Counted from the first letter of the stretch, positions 1-9,268 are shown. The stretch: 64,000 nucleotides of DNA from Aeromonas rivuli (GCF_000820045.1 NZ_CDBJ01000100.1:1-64000), one strand, 5' to 3'. Translations and numbers: made by a program. The notes: a model not told the origin generated them from the sequence alone.

Positions 1-259
1 GGCGGGTCTGGGGGCGGCGCTCTGCTACGGCCACGCCATCCGGGTCTTGGGGGCCGAGATCACCTCGGCGGTCGGCTCCCTCACCCCGCTGGTGGCGAGC
101 GCCCTCGCCTGCCTGCTGCTTGGCGAGGTGTTGACCCTGCCCCATTGGCTGACCCTGGCCTTGCTGGCGAGTGGTGTCATGCTGGCCAGCCGGGTGGCCA
201 GTCCCTCAGCGCTGCTGCCAGCGGCGCAGCAAGCGACCACGCAAGCCGCAGTCCAGTAG
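1..259 (+). CDS. EamA/DMT-family transporter, C-terminal end (partial)
   Basis: This reading frame is open from the window edge, so the start lies outside. The visible 85 residues contain the last two membrane segments typical of the drug/metabolite transporter (EamA) fold: a stretch ending in LTPLVASALACLLLGEVL, followed by a second segment rich in Leu, Ala and Val. The GEVLTLPHWLTL linker between the last two helices is a common EamA feature. The substrate cannot be told. The last 54 bp overlap the 3' end of the convergent viaA gene. The tail after the last helix is rich in Ala and Gln and probably cytoplasmic. Confidence 0.75.
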   Translation, partial: AGLGAALCYGHAIRVLGAEITSAVGSLTPLVASALACLLLGEVLTLPHWLTLALLASGVMLASRVASPSALLPAAQQATTQAAVQ

Positions 260-1663
260 CCAGCTGTTGTCGAACACCCGCAGCAGGGCGGGTTTGGCAT
301 GGCGAGACATGGCCACGGCGTGAAAGCGCGTCTGCTGGCGGCGCCGCTCGTTCATCTGATCCAGCAGGCTGTGGGGCAGGCTCTGGGCGATGAAGTCGGA
401 GATGACCAAGACATCCGCCTTGGCAAAGGCGGGCTCCTTGAGCTGCTCCAGCGCCTGGGCGAGACAGGGCACCAGATCGGTACCCCCATGGAAGCTCATG
501 GAGAGGAAGCGCTCCGCCTGATCCAGGCCGGTGTCGGCGCGGATCTCCAGGGTGGCCACCTCGGTGGAGAACAGCATCAGGAAGCAGCCCCGCTGCTCAT
601 CCATCGCCACCTTGAGCAGGGCGAGGAAGAGCGCCTTGGCACACTCCTCCGGGTAACCGCCCATGGAACCCGAGGTGTCGATGCAGACGATGAAGGGGCC
701 GCGAGACTGGGGATCCGCCCCCCCAGTCTGGGGTGTGCGCAGCAGCAGGCGCTGGCGTGGCAAGGTGCCACGGCACTGGTAGCTGAGCAGGCGCCGCTCG
801 AGATAACGGCGATAGAACTCCAGCTCCAGCTCGGGCAAGCCAAGCATCACCGCCTCGCTGGGCAGCATCCGCATCAGATCGTTGCCCGGGTGTATGCCCA
901 CCAGATCATCCGGCACATCATCGCTCACCGCCTCCGCCAGCTCCTGTATCGGGACAGGGGGCAGGGGGCGCTCGCGGGAGTGGCGATCCTGCTCGCTGCG
1001 CCCGAGCAAGTCTGCGATCTCCCGCAACAGGGGTTCACGCTCGAGCATGCGCGCGTACTGCTTGATGAGTTCCAGGCTGCGCTTGTGCCAATGGCCCTGG
1101 GCGAGATCCCAGAGGCCCCCCGCCGAGATCTGGTGTGGATCCAGGGCGTCGGCCAGGGTGCGGTTTGCCAGCAGCTGATCCTCTATCTCCTGGCGCAGCT
1201 TGTCTCGCTCCGCCTCGGCTATCTGGTGCTGCAGCTGCAACAAGGCGCCGACCAGGCTGCTGCGCCACTTCTCGACAAACAACTTTTGCAGCCCTTCACT
1301 GGGGTGCTCGCTGAGCTGGCGCACCAGGCTGCGCGCCTCACCGGCGAAGGGGCTGCTCGGCGCCAGCAGATCGAGCAGGGCCGGTAGCTGACCCACCAGC
1401 TCGGAGAGGGGCAATCCCTTGTGGCGTTGATAGAGTTGATACTCCTGCTCCAGCACCACAGGCACAGGTTTGTGTTTGATCTCCTCGTTCAGCCGCTCGC
1501 TCCAGCTCATGATGCGCCGCTTGAGCCGCTTGCCCTGGCTGCCTGGCGCGCGCCGGATAAATTCGGAGATCTTGGGTGAGGCGGCCAACAGCAGCGCCAT
1601 CTCCCCGGCTATCTCCCCCTCCTCCATCAGCAGGGCCAGGTCCATCATGCCGATCTCGATCAT
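206..1663 (-). CDS. viaA: ViaA, VWA-domain partner of the RavA ATPase
   Basis: ViaA works with the MoxR-type AAA+ ATPase RavA. In E. coli the pair is linked to respiratory complexes and aminoglycoside sensitivity. The 485-residue length and the order of an alpha-helical N-terminal part and a C-terminal von Willebrand A domain match the family. The metal-site motif DTSGSMGG begins at about residue 328, and GGTDL and VISDFIAQ follow as further MIDAS elements. The C-terminal LLRRWQQR resembles the E. coli ending. ravA lies 95 bp upstream on the same strand, so the two are probably co-transcribed. GAGG sits just before the ATG. The 3' end overlaps the convergent EamA gene. Confidence 0.93.
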   Translation of the reverse strand: MIEIGMMDLALLMEEGEIAGEMALLLAASPKISEFIRRAPGSQGKRLKRRIMSWSERLNEEIKHKPVPVVLEQEYQLYQRHKGLPLSELVGQLPALLDLLAPSSPFAGEARSLVRQLSEHPSEGLQKLFVEKWRSSLVGALLQLQHQIAEAERDKLRQEIEDQLLANRTLADALDPHQISAGGLWDLAQGHWHKRSLELIKQYARMLEREPLLREIADLLGRSEQDRHSRERPLPPVPIQELAEAVSDDVPDDLVGIHPGNDLMRMLPSEAVMLGLPELELEFYRRYLERRLLSYQCRGTLPRQRLLLRTPQTGGADPQSRGPFIVCIDTSGSMGGYPEECAKALFLALLKVAMDEQRGCFLMLFSTEVATLEIRADTGLDQAERFLSMSFHGGTDLVPCLAQALEQLKEPAFAKADVLVISDFIAQSLPHSLLDQMNERRRQQTRFHAVAMSRHAKPALLRVFDNSWLLDCGLRGRLLRRWQQR

Positions 1664-1758
1664 GATGACCTCAGGATGCGGCGAGCAGGGCCCATGGCAC
1701 TGGACAGGATCCTCTCAGACGACGGGTCGGTGACGACAAGGTGCGCGGCGACCACGAC

Positions 1759-3378
1759 TCAGTGCCTCTCGCCAAACAGGGCGAGGCGTTCGCGCCAGCT
1801 GCGGGCATCCCCCTGCAACTGGCCCAGATCCCGGGCCAGCACGAAGAAGCTCTCTTCCACCTTCTGCAACCACTCCTGACCGAGGAAGAGGTGGCTCTGC
1901 TGGCGTTCATACAGGCTGCGTTGCCGACGCAGATCCTGGCTGAGGGTCTCGAGTTGACTCAACAACTCTGTCAGCGTCTGCTGCCAGGGTTCGAGTACCA
2001 CGGCAGGCAGGGGCTGCTGTCCCACCAGTACCAGCGGCACGCTCTGGCGCTGCACATCCAGCACCCCCAGGCGCAGTTGATCATCGAGCACCAGCTCGTA
2101 GTGCCCCTCGGCCGGGCTGCCCAGGTGCCAGCCCACCAGCTTCTCGCCGGTGGGGTGCCAATGCGCCAATCTGTGGCGATCGAATGCCAGGGTCTCGGTG
2201 AGTCGGGTCGGATCTTCCGCGCCGAGGGCTGCGGGGTAGAGCAGATGCAAATGTACCTGCTTGCCGAAGGCGTGAGCCCCGGTCAGCGGCAGCGCAATGC
2301 CACGGGCGCGGCGTCCGAACCACTGTTGGCGCTGCCTGGCCTTGTGCGCCAGACGCTGGGCCATCTCCCCTTGCAGCAGGCGGAAGCGCTCCTTGAGGTC
2401 GAGCAGCTGACGGGTCAGGGCGAGCTGGCGGTAGCAGTGCAGCCGGGCAAACTCCCCCAGCATCTCCTGCAGCGCCTCGCGGGAGGCCTCGTCATGCCAG
2501 AGGCAATCCTTGAACAGCAGCAGATCCAGCGGCGCCACCTCTTCACGGCCATTGAAGAAGGCGCTGGCCTTGATGAGCCGCACCGCCTTCTTCCAGCGCC
2601 GATCCGACACATAACAGCGGTGGGCCAGCTGGCTGTCGAGCTGCTGGCGCAGCTGATAAATCAGCTCGAAGCAGCCATCGGGCAGCCGCACCTCGTCTAT
2701 CTGGCCCTGCCAGGCCAGGTACTCGTCGCTGCGGATCTGCACCGAGGCGGGCAAGTTCTGATGAGACTGCCCCTCGCTCGCCAGCATGGCCTGGAAGTTG
2801 CCCTTCTCCTGCACCCTGTCCAGCCAGATCCGCACCAGCATGCGATCATAGAGCGCCTCCAGGCCGCTGTCCGGCGCGGGCAACTCGTTGGACGCGGTGA
2901 CCAGCAGCCGCATGGGAATGGGATGCTGACTGTCGCCGTTGCGAAACTGCCGCTCGTTGATGGCGGTGAGCAGGGTATTGAGGATGGCCGGGCCCGCCTT
3001 CCAGATCTCGTCGAGAAACACCACCTCGGCCTCGGGCAGATAGCCTGCGGTGAGGCGCAGGTACTTGCCCTCATCCTTCAGCGCCTGAATGGAGAGGGGA
3101 CCAAACACCTCTTCCGGGGTGCTGAAGCGGGTCATCAGGTATTCGAAGTGACGCGCCTCATGAAAGGCGAGCTTGAGACGCCGCGCAATCAGACTCTTGG
3201 CGATACCGGGGGGGCCGAGCAAGAAGACACTCTCCCCTGACAGGGCGGCCAGCAGCCCCAGACGCAAGGCATCCTGGCGCTCGTACAATCCCTCCCCCAG
3301 GGCAGCCAGCAGCCGTGGCAAGCGCTCAGTGATGGCGTTAGCAGAGTGACTCTTCTGGGACAACAGCGACATAGGCAA
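1759..3378 (-). CDS. ravA: RavA, MoxR-family AAA+ ATPase
   Basis: This is a regulatory AAA+ ATPase that forms hexamers with ViaA. In E. coli it also binds the inducible lysine decarboxylase. Walker A is GPPGIAKS (residues 55-62), Walker B is VVFLDE (119-124), and the MoxR stretch FEYLMTRFSTPEEVFGP lies between them. The ATPase half follows E. coli RavA closely. The C-terminal half (from about 300) is much less similar, as is usual for the substrate-binding part. The length of 539 residues compares with about 498 in E. coli. A second ATG two codons downstream could be the true start. The promoter should lie in the gap shared with holD. Confidence 0.93.
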   Translation of the reverse strand: MPMSLLSQKSHSANAITERLPRLLAALGEGLYERQDALRLGLLAALSGESVFLLGPPGIAKSLIARRLKLAFHEARHFEYLMTRFSTPEEVFGPLSIQALKDEGKYLRLTAGYLPEAEVVFLDEIWKAGPAILNTLLTAINERQFRNGDSQHPIPMRLLVTASNELPAPDSGLEALYDRMLVRIWLDRVQEKGNFQAMLASEGQSHQNLPASVQIRSDEYLAWQGQIDEVRLPDGCFELIYQLRQQLDSQLAHRCYVSDRRWKKAVRLIKASAFFNGREEVAPLDLLLFKDCLWHDEASREALQEMLGEFARLHCYRQLALTRQLLDLKERFRLLQGEMAQRLAHKARQRQQWFGRRARGIALPLTGAHAFGKQVHLHLLYPAALGAEDPTRLTETLAFDRHRLAHWHPTGEKLVGWHLGSPAEGHYELVLDDQLRLGVLDVQRQSVPLVLVGQQPLPAVVLEPWQQTLTELLSQLETLSQDLRRQRSLYERQQSHLFLGQEWLQKVEESFFVLARDLGQLQGDARSWRERLALFGERH

Positions 3379-3533
3379 ATTCCGGCTCGAGATAGGGATG
3401 GAGATTCAGGTCGGCGGCGTCGGTTCATGGGAAGAGGCGCCGGGTTTCGGGCTGCATAACGGCAAAGGGTGCAGCAAACGCCGTTCGAGTGTACCCTTCC
3501 TTGAGTTTTTTTTGCCAATCCAGAGTCAATCAG

Positions 3534-3980
3534 ATGCTAGATCCCTTACGCCAGGGCCTGCTTAGCCGCATGGGCATACCCCAGTGGCAAGTGCGCCGCC
3601 CGGCCCTGCTGGGCGCTGAGCCTGCGCCCACAGAGGACACCGCCGACGTGGCCGCCCCCTCACCGCCGAGCCAGCTTGTGGTCGAACCGCGGATCAACAT
3701 GCCGAGCAGCCATGCCAAGCCCCCCTTGCCGGCGGGCCGACTCTGGATAGTGGCAGACAGCCTGCCTGCCCCCACCCTGCTGGCGGATGTCTGCCTGCTA
3801 CTGGGATTCGGGACTCAGGAAGTGAGCCTGGTGCCGAGTCTGGATCCTGGCATGGCAACGCCCCTGCTCTGGCTCGAAGCGGCGGATCCCGCCTGGCCCC
3901 AGGCACTTGTCTGCCCGCTGCAACCCAGTGCGACCCAGAAACGGGCACTCTGGCAACAGCTTCGCCAGCGCCTGAGCTGA
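3534..3980 (+). CDS. holD: DNA polymerase III psi subunit
   Basis: HolD is the small clamp-loader subunit that links chi to the tau/gamma complex and so to SSB. It diverges quickly, and I recognise it mainly by position (directly upstream of rimI, as in E. coli) and by its shape. It has an N-terminal helix beginning MLDPLRQGLLSRMGIPQWQVRRPALL, then a Pro/Ala-rich linker, then a small alpha/beta domain ending in a basic helix. I chose the internal ATG because the Pfam-like region starts there. An upstream in-frame GTG at 3489 would add 15 residues without a better ribosome site. The product would be 148 residues. Confidence 0.8.
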   Translation: MLDPLRQGLLSRMGIPQWQVRRPALLGAEPAPTEDTADVAAPSPPSQLVVEPRINMPSSHAKPPLPAGRLWIVADSLPAPTLLADVCLLLGFGTQEVSLVPSLDPGMATPLLWLEAADPAWPQALVCPLQPSATQKRALWQQLRQRLS

Positions 3981-4046
3981 GTCATTGCCACCCTAGCCTT
4001 GCACCTTTTCATGGCCCAGATTGCCGTCCCCCGTTTCGGAGTCCAG

Positions 4047-4508
4047 ATGTCCCAAGCCCAGCCCGCATTTCGCCCCCTGCTGGAGAGCGATTTTTCCCTC
4101 ATCTACCCCATAGAGCAGGCCGCACACCAGGAGCCCTGGAGCCAGGCCAATCTGCTCTCCTGCTTCGGGCCCCGCTACCTCAACGGCTTGCTGCTGGTGG
4201 AGGGGCGTCCCGCCGGTTTCTACATCTCGGATCTGGTGGCCGGAGACAGCTCGCTGATGAACATCTGCGTCCATCCTGACTTTCAGGGCAAGGGATTGGG
4301 GCGGGCACTGCTGAGGGAATATCTGGCCAGCAGCAAGGCAAAAAAAGCCGAGGCCTGGTTCCTTGAGGTGCGGGCTGGCAACAAGGGCGCCATCGCCCTC
4401 TACGAGAGTGAAGGCTTCGCCGAGTATTGCCGCCGCGCCGACTACTATGGCACAGGCCCGGATCGGGAAGATGCCGTGCTGATGTCCCGGCTGTTCGACT
4501 TCGGCTGA
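4047..4508 (+). CDS. rimI: Ribosomal protein S18-alanine N-acetyltransferase
   Basis: RimI acetylates the N-terminal alanine of ribosomal protein S18, which is itself encoded at about 19 kb. It is a GNAT enzyme of 153 residues. The acetyl-CoA loop reads HPDFQGKGLGRALL, the beta-4 region LMNICVHP precedes it, and the later motifs FLEVRAGNKGAIALYESEGF match the RimI signature. The start is the internal ATG with GGAG five bases upstream. The longer frame from 3999 has no such site. It follows holD by 66 bp and is probably translated from the same message. Confidence 0.92.
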   Translation: MSQAQPAFRPLLESDFSLIYPIEQAAHQEPWSQANLLSCFGPRYLNGLLLVEGRPAGFYISDLVAGDSSLMNICVHPDFQGKGLGRALLREYLASSKAKKAEAWFLEVRAGNKGAIALYESEGFAEYCRRADYYGTGPDREDAVLMSRLFDFG

Positions 4509-4560
4509 CCCCTCAGCCGGGCCTGACCCTGATCTGGCGCGCCCCCCGCTCTGCTGCCAC

Positions 4561-5103
4561 TCAGGGTGCCAGTGACACGAAGGCGGGATCGTCCAGTGCC
4601 AGGGTGGTGCGTAACACCGCATCGAAGCCCGCGACCGACAGCGGCATGAAGAAACCGCGCCGATAGGTCACTCCCGGCATCCAGATCTGCTCGATATCCA
4701 CCACTATCTGTATCGGTTTGAGCGGGCCACCGCCCTGTTGCAGATAGATGCCAGGGGGCGTATTCACCTTGGGGAAGCGACGCAGTACCCGCTCACTGCC
4801 ATCCCCCGCACTCGGGTTGAGGCGCACCTTGATCAGCCCGGCCAGGGTGGATGTCAGCGCCGGATCCTGCCACAGCGCCTTGTCGAGCAATTTGCAGCGC
4901 CGACACTTGTCTGACTCGATCACATAGAGCACCGCCATGCCGGATTCCCGGGCGAGCTGCCCGGCCCGTGCCGCCCCCTGTTCGCCCTTGAGCCAAGGGT
5001 TGCCACGAGCCAGCGCCTGTTGATTCCATGCATACCAACCCACGCCCCCGGCCACCAACAGCAAGGCCAACAGAAGTCCTAACCATTTCCCCAGATTTTT
5101 CAT
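4561..5103 (-). CDS. Membrane-anchored thioredoxin-like protein with a CRRC motif
   Basis: The protein has 180 residues. It begins with one hydrophobic segment (about residues 6-25) that could be an anchor or uncleaved signal. A thioredoxin-like region follows, with CRRC at residues 67-70 after the strand MAVLYVIES. A cis-proline-like NTPPGIYL lies later. The context VIESDKCRRCKLLD resembles thioredoxin-fold YyaL/SoxW-like domains (DsbD-type partner proteins). I infer a periplasmic redox or structural role. Both residues between the cysteines are arginine, which is unusual. GGAGG lies 11 bases upstream of the ATG. The gene diverges from the acyl-CoA synthetase gene. The function is not known. 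Confidence 0.65.
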   Translation of the reverse strand: MKNLGKWLGLLLALLLVAGGVGWYAWNQQALARGNPWLKGEQGAARAGQLARESGMAVLYVIESDKCRRCKLLDKALWQDPALTSTLAGLIKVRLNPSAGDGSERVLRRFPKVNTPPGIYLQQGGGPLKPIQIVVDIEQIWMPGVTYRRGFFMPLSVAGFDAVLRTTLALDDPAFVSLAP

Positions 5104-5287
5104 TGATCTAGCCTCCGACGACCGACTCTCCCAGTTATCGCCGATTTTGATTAATTTCGCAGCAAAATCCGCTCTCCCTGATCAGGAACAAAACAGCGCA
5201 CACTTGTAAGCCGTAATCTTAGAGTTTACACTCCAGCCCGATTTTCACGCCCCTGCCGGGCGTCTCTCTGTCATTGAGGATCTACGG

Positions 5288-7078
5288 ATGTCACAGCTTC
5301 ATTTGCTTCATCTGCTTCGCGAACGCATCGCCCGTCTGGGTAATAAAGCCGCCCTGCGGGTGCAACAGGATGGCCAATGGCGTGCCATCGGCTGGCGCAC
5401 CCTGGGACAGGCCATGGACTATTGCGCCCAGGCGCTGATCCGGGCCGGTCACCAGGAGTGTGACATGGTCGGCCTCTATGCCCGCAACATGCCGGAGTGG
5501 ACCCAGGCCGACCTCGGCATCCTGGCCGCTCGCGGGGTCAGCGTGCCCATCTACCCCACCAGCACCCTAGATCAGTTGCGCTACATAGTGCGCGATGCAG
5601 GGATCCAGCTGCTGTTCGTGGGGGAGCAGCCACAGTTCGATCAGGCGCTCCACTTGCTGAAGGCTGGCGAGATCCGCCAGATTGTGGCCCTCGATGGCGG
5701 TGTCGATCTACGCGGCTGCGAGCAGGCCAGCCACTTCCAGACCTTCCTCTCCTCCGGCAACCATCAGCCCAGCGAACAGACGTTGCGCGCACGCGAACAG
5801 CACTACCGGATGGATGATCTGCTGACCCTGATCTACACCTCGGGCACCACGGGCGAGCCCAAGGGGGTCATGCTCGATTTCGCCAACATCGCCGCCTGCT
5901 TCGAGATGCATGACAGCCGCCTGGATCTGAGCGAGCAGGATGTGTCTCTGTGCATGTTGCCCCTGAGCCACGTGTTCGAGCGCGCCTGGAGCTATTACGT
6001 GCTCTATTGCGGCGCCGAGAACGTCTATATCCGCGATCCCCAGAAGGTGATGGAGGTGATTGGCGAAGTGAAGCCGACCGTGATGTGCGCCGTGCCGCGC
6101 CTCTACGAGAAGGCCTACGCCATGATCCAGGCCAAGGTCGCCCAGGCCCCGGCCTTGCGCCGCGCCCTGTTTGGCTGGGCCACCGGGGTCGGCAAGCAGA
6201 TGGTCGCCACCCGCCAGGCGGGCAAGTCCGCCTCCCCCCTGCTCTACCTGCAGTTGGCCCTGGCCGAGCGGCTGGTGTTTCGCAAGCTGCGGGCCCGCTT
6301 CGGTGGCCGCACCCGCTTCCTGCCGGTGGCGGGCGCCCGCCTCGCCGACGATGTGAATCTCTTCTTCCAGGCCATGGGGCTCAACCTCAAGTACGGTTAC
6401 GGCATGACCGAGACCACGGCCACCGTCTGCTGCTACGAGGACAGCCAGTTCAAGCTGGGCTCTATCGGTACCGTCATGGACGGCATCGAGGTCAAACTCG
6501 GCGAGAACAACGAGCTGCTGGTGCGCTCCCCCACTGTGATGCGCGGTTACTACAACAAGCCGGAGGCCACCGCCGAAGTGATGACCGAGGATGGCTTCCT
6601 GCGCACCGGCGATGCGGGCGAGCTGGATGGCGAGGGCAATATCTACTTCACCGAGCGCCTCAAGGAGCTGATGAAGACCTCCAACGGCAAGTACGTGGCG
6701 CCGCAGCTGGTGGAGGGCACCCTCGGCAAGGATCGTTTCATCGAGCAGATCGCCATCGTCGCCGACGCCCGCCACTTCGTGTCGGCGCTGATCGTGCCCT
6801 GCTTCGAGTCTCTGGAGGAGTACGCCCGCTCCATCAACCTGCAATATCAGTGCAAGACCGAGCTGCTGCGCCACTCCCGGGTGATGGCGTTCTTCGAGGT
6901 GCGCATTCAGGGTCTGCAACAGGAGCTGGCCAAGTTCGAGCAGGTGAAGAAGTTCACCCTGCTGCCGAGCGCCTTCTCCATGGAGCTGGGGGAGATCACC
7001 CCCACCATGAAGCTGCGCCGCAAGATCATCGAGGCCAAGTACCAGAGCGAGATCGAGGCCATGTACAGCCACCTCTGA
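5288..7078 (+). CDS. AMP-dependent long-chain acyl-CoA synthetase
   Basis: This 596-residue ANL-superfamily enzyme activates a fatty acid as acyl-AMP and then acyl-CoA. The P-loop YTSGTTGEPKG begins at about residue 182, YGYGMTET lies at about 367-374, the ATP-binding aspartate motif TGDAGELD at about 438, and the hinge/A10 lysine region MKTSNGKYVAP at about 460-471. It resembles the FadD15/long-chain synthetase branch more than classical E. coli FadD, so I give no symbol. GAGGA lies seven bases before the ATG. It is a single gene with its own terminator. Confidence 0.9.
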   Translation: MSQLHLLHLLRERIARLGNKAALRVQQDGQWRAIGWRTLGQAMDYCAQALIRAGHQECDMVGLYARNMPEWTQADLGILAARGVSVPIYPTSTLDQLRYIVRDAGIQLLFVGEQPQFDQALHLLKAGEIRQIVALDGGVDLRGCEQASHFQTFLSSGNHQPSEQTLRAREQHYRMDDLLTLIYTSGTTGEPKGVMLDFANIAACFEMHDSRLDLSEQDVSLCMLPLSHVFERAWSYYVLYCGAENVYIRDPQKVMEVIGEVKPTVMCAVPRLYEKAYAMIQAKVAQAPALRRALFGWATGVGKQMVATRQAGKSASPLLYLQLALAERLVFRKLRARFGGRTRFLPVAGARLADDVNLFFQAMGLNLKYGYGMTETTATVCCYEDSQFKLGSIGTVMDGIEVKLGENNELLVRSPTVMRGYYNKPEATAEVMTEDGFLRTGDAGELDGEGNIYFTERLKELMKTSNGKYVAPQLVEGTLGKDRFIEQIAIVADARHFVSALIVPCFESLEEYARSINLQYQCKTELLRHSRVMAFFEVRIQGLQQELAKFEQVKKFTLLPSAFSMELGEITPTMKLRRKIIEAKYQSEIEAMYSHL

Positions 7079-7101
7079 TCTCACTGCCAATCCCCCGATA
7101 T

Positions 7102-7134
7102 CGCCGCAGGATCACCAGGTCCTGCGGCGTTTTT
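7102..7134 (+). terminator. Rho-independent terminator of the acyl-CoA synthetase gene
   Basis: A perfect 10-bp stem (CGCCGCAGGA / TCCTGCGGCG) with an 8-base loop is followed by five T residues. It lies 24 bp after the stop codon. Confidence 0.9.
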
Positions 7135-7269
7135 CATATTGAAAGCAGTGTTTTCGTCCCGTCATTCAGCTGATGTCAGCAACAGAGTCGCACCATGGCT
7201 TCATAGCAGATGAGCCCCTCTTGCCATCCCGTCAAGTCAGGCTCGCACCACTCCCAGAGCGACTCTCTT

Positions 7270-7983
7270 ATGAAGCTGACTTCACTCGAATTCGATGGCC
7301 AAACCCATCACTACCTGCTGTTTCATGATCAACTGCAACTGCCCCGCTGGTCCCTGGACAAGACCCAGGATACCGCCCACTTCGAACAGATCGGCAGCAG
7401 TCTGTTTCGCCGCCACGACGCCAGTCACTCCCTGTGCAAGCTGGTTGCCGACAAGCATCCACGCTGGTCGCTGGCCTGGTTGTGCCGCGATCAACTCGGC
7501 AAGCGGCTGATCGGTCACATCGACGCCCTGCGTGAATGGCGCAGTAACCGGATACTGCGCCAGGTCGGTCTCAATGTGGTGCCTTGCCAGGCAGCCGGGA
7601 TCGCCATCAACCCTCTCAATCCCCTCGCCTCTTTCCTGGCGGTGCAGTACCTGCAAGATGCCGTTTCGGGGGAGGATTACTTTCTCGGCGCCGACGAGGC
7701 ACAGCGCCTCGCCCTGCTACGCCGACTCGCCAGGGAGATTGCCACCCTGGCCAGCCACGGTTACTGCCACCGGGATCTCCATTTTGGCAATCTGATGATT
7801 GATCCCATGGGGGAGATCATCTGGATTGATACTCATGTACGTCGCCTGCCCTCTGGCGCCAAGGCTCGTCAGCAGATCCTGGCGGCCACCCTCAAACCCG
7901 GCAAGCTGCATGGGGAAGGCTATCGCGACTATCTGCTGCAACAGATTAAGCAGTGTCCCCTTCAAGTGCCTGTGCGCCACTGA
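7270..7983 (+). CDS. Lipopolysaccharide-kinase-like (InaA/WaaP/KdkA-type) protein
   Basis: This 237-residue protein looks like a small eukaryotic-like kinase of the Kdo kinase/InaA group, which phosphorylates sugars of the lipopolysaccharide core at the inner face of the membrane. The catalytic loop HRDLHFGN lies at about residues 167-174, and IIWIDTH follows in the place of the DFG-type metal site. A basic N-terminal region with FRRHDASHSLCK precedes it. The substrate is inferred from family. The start is the internal ATG where similarity begins; 20 extra residues are possible upstream but look unlike protein. It stands alone between two terminators. Confidence 0.72.
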   Translation: MKLTSLEFDGQTHHYLLFHDQLQLPRWSLDKTQDTAHFEQIGSSLFRRHDASHSLCKLVADKHPRWSLAWLCRDQLGKRLIGHIDALREWRSNRILRQVGLNVVPCQAAGIAINPLNPLASFLAVQYLQDAVSGEDYFLGADEAQRLALLRRLAREIATLASHGYCHRDLHFGNLMIDPMGEIIWIDTHVRRLPSGAKARQQILAATLKPGKLHGEGYRDYLLQQIKQCPLQVPVRH

Positions 7984-8009
7984 CGCCCGCTCATGGCCTC
8001 CACCCCATG

Positions 8010-8037
8010 AAAAAGCCGCTCCGAGGAGCGGCTTTTT
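8010..8037. terminator. Bidirectional terminator, first of two identical copies
   Basis: A 12-bp stem (AAAAAGCCGCTC / GAGCGGCTTTTT) with loop CGAG works on both strands. It ends both the kinase-like gene and the convergent DUF4432 gene. The surrounding 34 bp (8005-8038) recur exactly at 9485-9518. Confidence 0.92.
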
Positions 8038-8053
8038 GCTGTTTGCTTGCCAC

Positions 8054-9268
8054 TCAGGGCAGCTTGACCAGGGGCTGCTCCCGCAGCTCTGTGGGACGGC
8101 CGGCCTGGATCTTATCCACCTGGGCCAGGGCCTGCTTCACCTCCTCCCCATTGCGCAGCAGGCGATAGGTCAGATCGAAAGTCTTGGTCTCCCCCGGCTG
8201 GATCCTGGGTACCAGCCCCAGCGGACGCTGGTACTTGGTGCTGTAGGCATAGCTGGTGCCGGGCTCGATACCGGTCACATAGCCCTGGGCCCGGGTGTCG
8301 GTGTTCTTCCACAGGGTCAGCACAGGCAGCTGGTGCGTGTTGTAACCCACAGCCACCCCGACATTGCCCGCTTTGTTGTTGAGCACCGCCAGGGTATTGC
8401 CGTCGGCATCGCTGTAGGGCACCAGGTTGAACACCATCTCGTCGAAGCCCTTGGTCGGCCCCAGGTAGGTTTGCCACCCCTTGAGCCCCACCTTGGCGTA
8501 GTCGTTGAACGGGGAGATCTGCTTCACCGGGGTGCTGACCCGCGCCCCCTCCTCCAGGATGGGCGCCCCGAAGTTGCCGTGATAGATGATCTGGTACTCG
8601 TTCTCGTAGTCGGCGTGGTTGGTCAGCTTGTCCTGCAAGGCAAACTCCGCCTGACCGGGCACTACGCTCAGCTGGGTCCAGGTGACCAGCTCGCTCATCT
8701 TGAAGGTGCGTTCGTCCACCCGGCCCCGCACGTGGATAGCGTAGGGCGGCTCCTCGTCCACTGTCACGCTGACCACGGACGCCGGTATGTTCTGCACCCG
8801 GCCGTGCAGGCTCTTGAGGCGACCATCGTCATCCACCCCGGGGTGGCCTGTCCACTCATAGCCGCAGCGCACCAGCATCTCGTTGAAGCCATCGAGCCAG
8901 CCGAGCCCGGCGCGGCTCTCCAGATCGATGAAGGCCGGGTTGACCACCTCCTTGACCGGGGAATCCCAGCCGAGGCGCACATCGGCCCCCTTGACCTCCT
9001 TGATCCCCATGCCACGGGTCGGCACCAGGGTGATCTTCATCACCCCGTTGTCGACGATGAGCAAGTCCACCCCCTCCTGGCGCCCGCCGTGCAGGCGCTT
9101 CTTCTCGATGGAGAAGGGCACCGGGCTCTTGATCCTCAGCTTGTCGCTGGTGATCTTCCAGTCCCCCACATCCAGCCCCTGCTGGGAATCGGTCAGCAGG
9201 AATTCGGCGGCCTGGCCAGAGCTCGCGCCCAGGGCGAGCAACACGGCAATGGAGAGTCTCTTCAACAT
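8054..9268 (-). CDS. Exported DUF4432-family (aldose-1-epimerase-like) protein
   Basis: The 404-residue protein starts with a clear signal peptide (MLKRLSIAVLLALGASSGQAA, cut near residue 21), so it should be periplasmic. The rest matches the DUF4432 group, which has the beta-sandwich fold of galactose mutarotase. Recognisable stretches are VDNGVMKITLVPTRGMGI, LGWDSPVKEVVNP, YEWTGHPGVDDDGR with LHGRV, and IIYHGNFGAP. A role in handling a sugar is inferred from the fold only. GAGGATAAAGCC precedes the ATG. A LacI-type dyad lies about 50 bp upstream. The gene is isolated between two identical terminators, which looks like a self-contained cassette. Confidence 0.82.
   Translation of the reverse strand: MLKRLSIAVLLALGASSGQAAEFLLTDSQQGLDVGDWKITSDKLRIKSPVPFSIEKKRLHGGRQEGVDLLIVDNGVMKITLVPTRGMGIKEVKGADVRLGWDSPVKEVVNPAFIDLESRAGLGWLDGFNEMLVRCGYEWTGHPGVDDDGRLKSLHGRVQNIPASVVSVTVDEEPPYAIHVRGRVDERTFKMSELVTWTQLSVVPGQAEFALQDKLTNHADYENEYQIIYHGNFGAPILEEGARVSTPVKQISPFNDYAKVGLKGWQTYLGPTKGFDEMVFNLVPYSDADGNTLAVLNNKAGNVGVAVGYNTHQLPVLTLWKNTDTRAQGYVTGIEPGTSYAYSTKYQRPLGLVPRIQPGETKTFDLTYRLLRNGEEVKQALAQVDKIQAGRPTELREQPLVKLP

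Noticed and set aside
3489..3533. A 15-residue N-terminal extension of HolD from a GTG
   Set aside because: The extension is T-rich at DNA level, has no ribosome site, and the family similarity begins at the downstream ATG.
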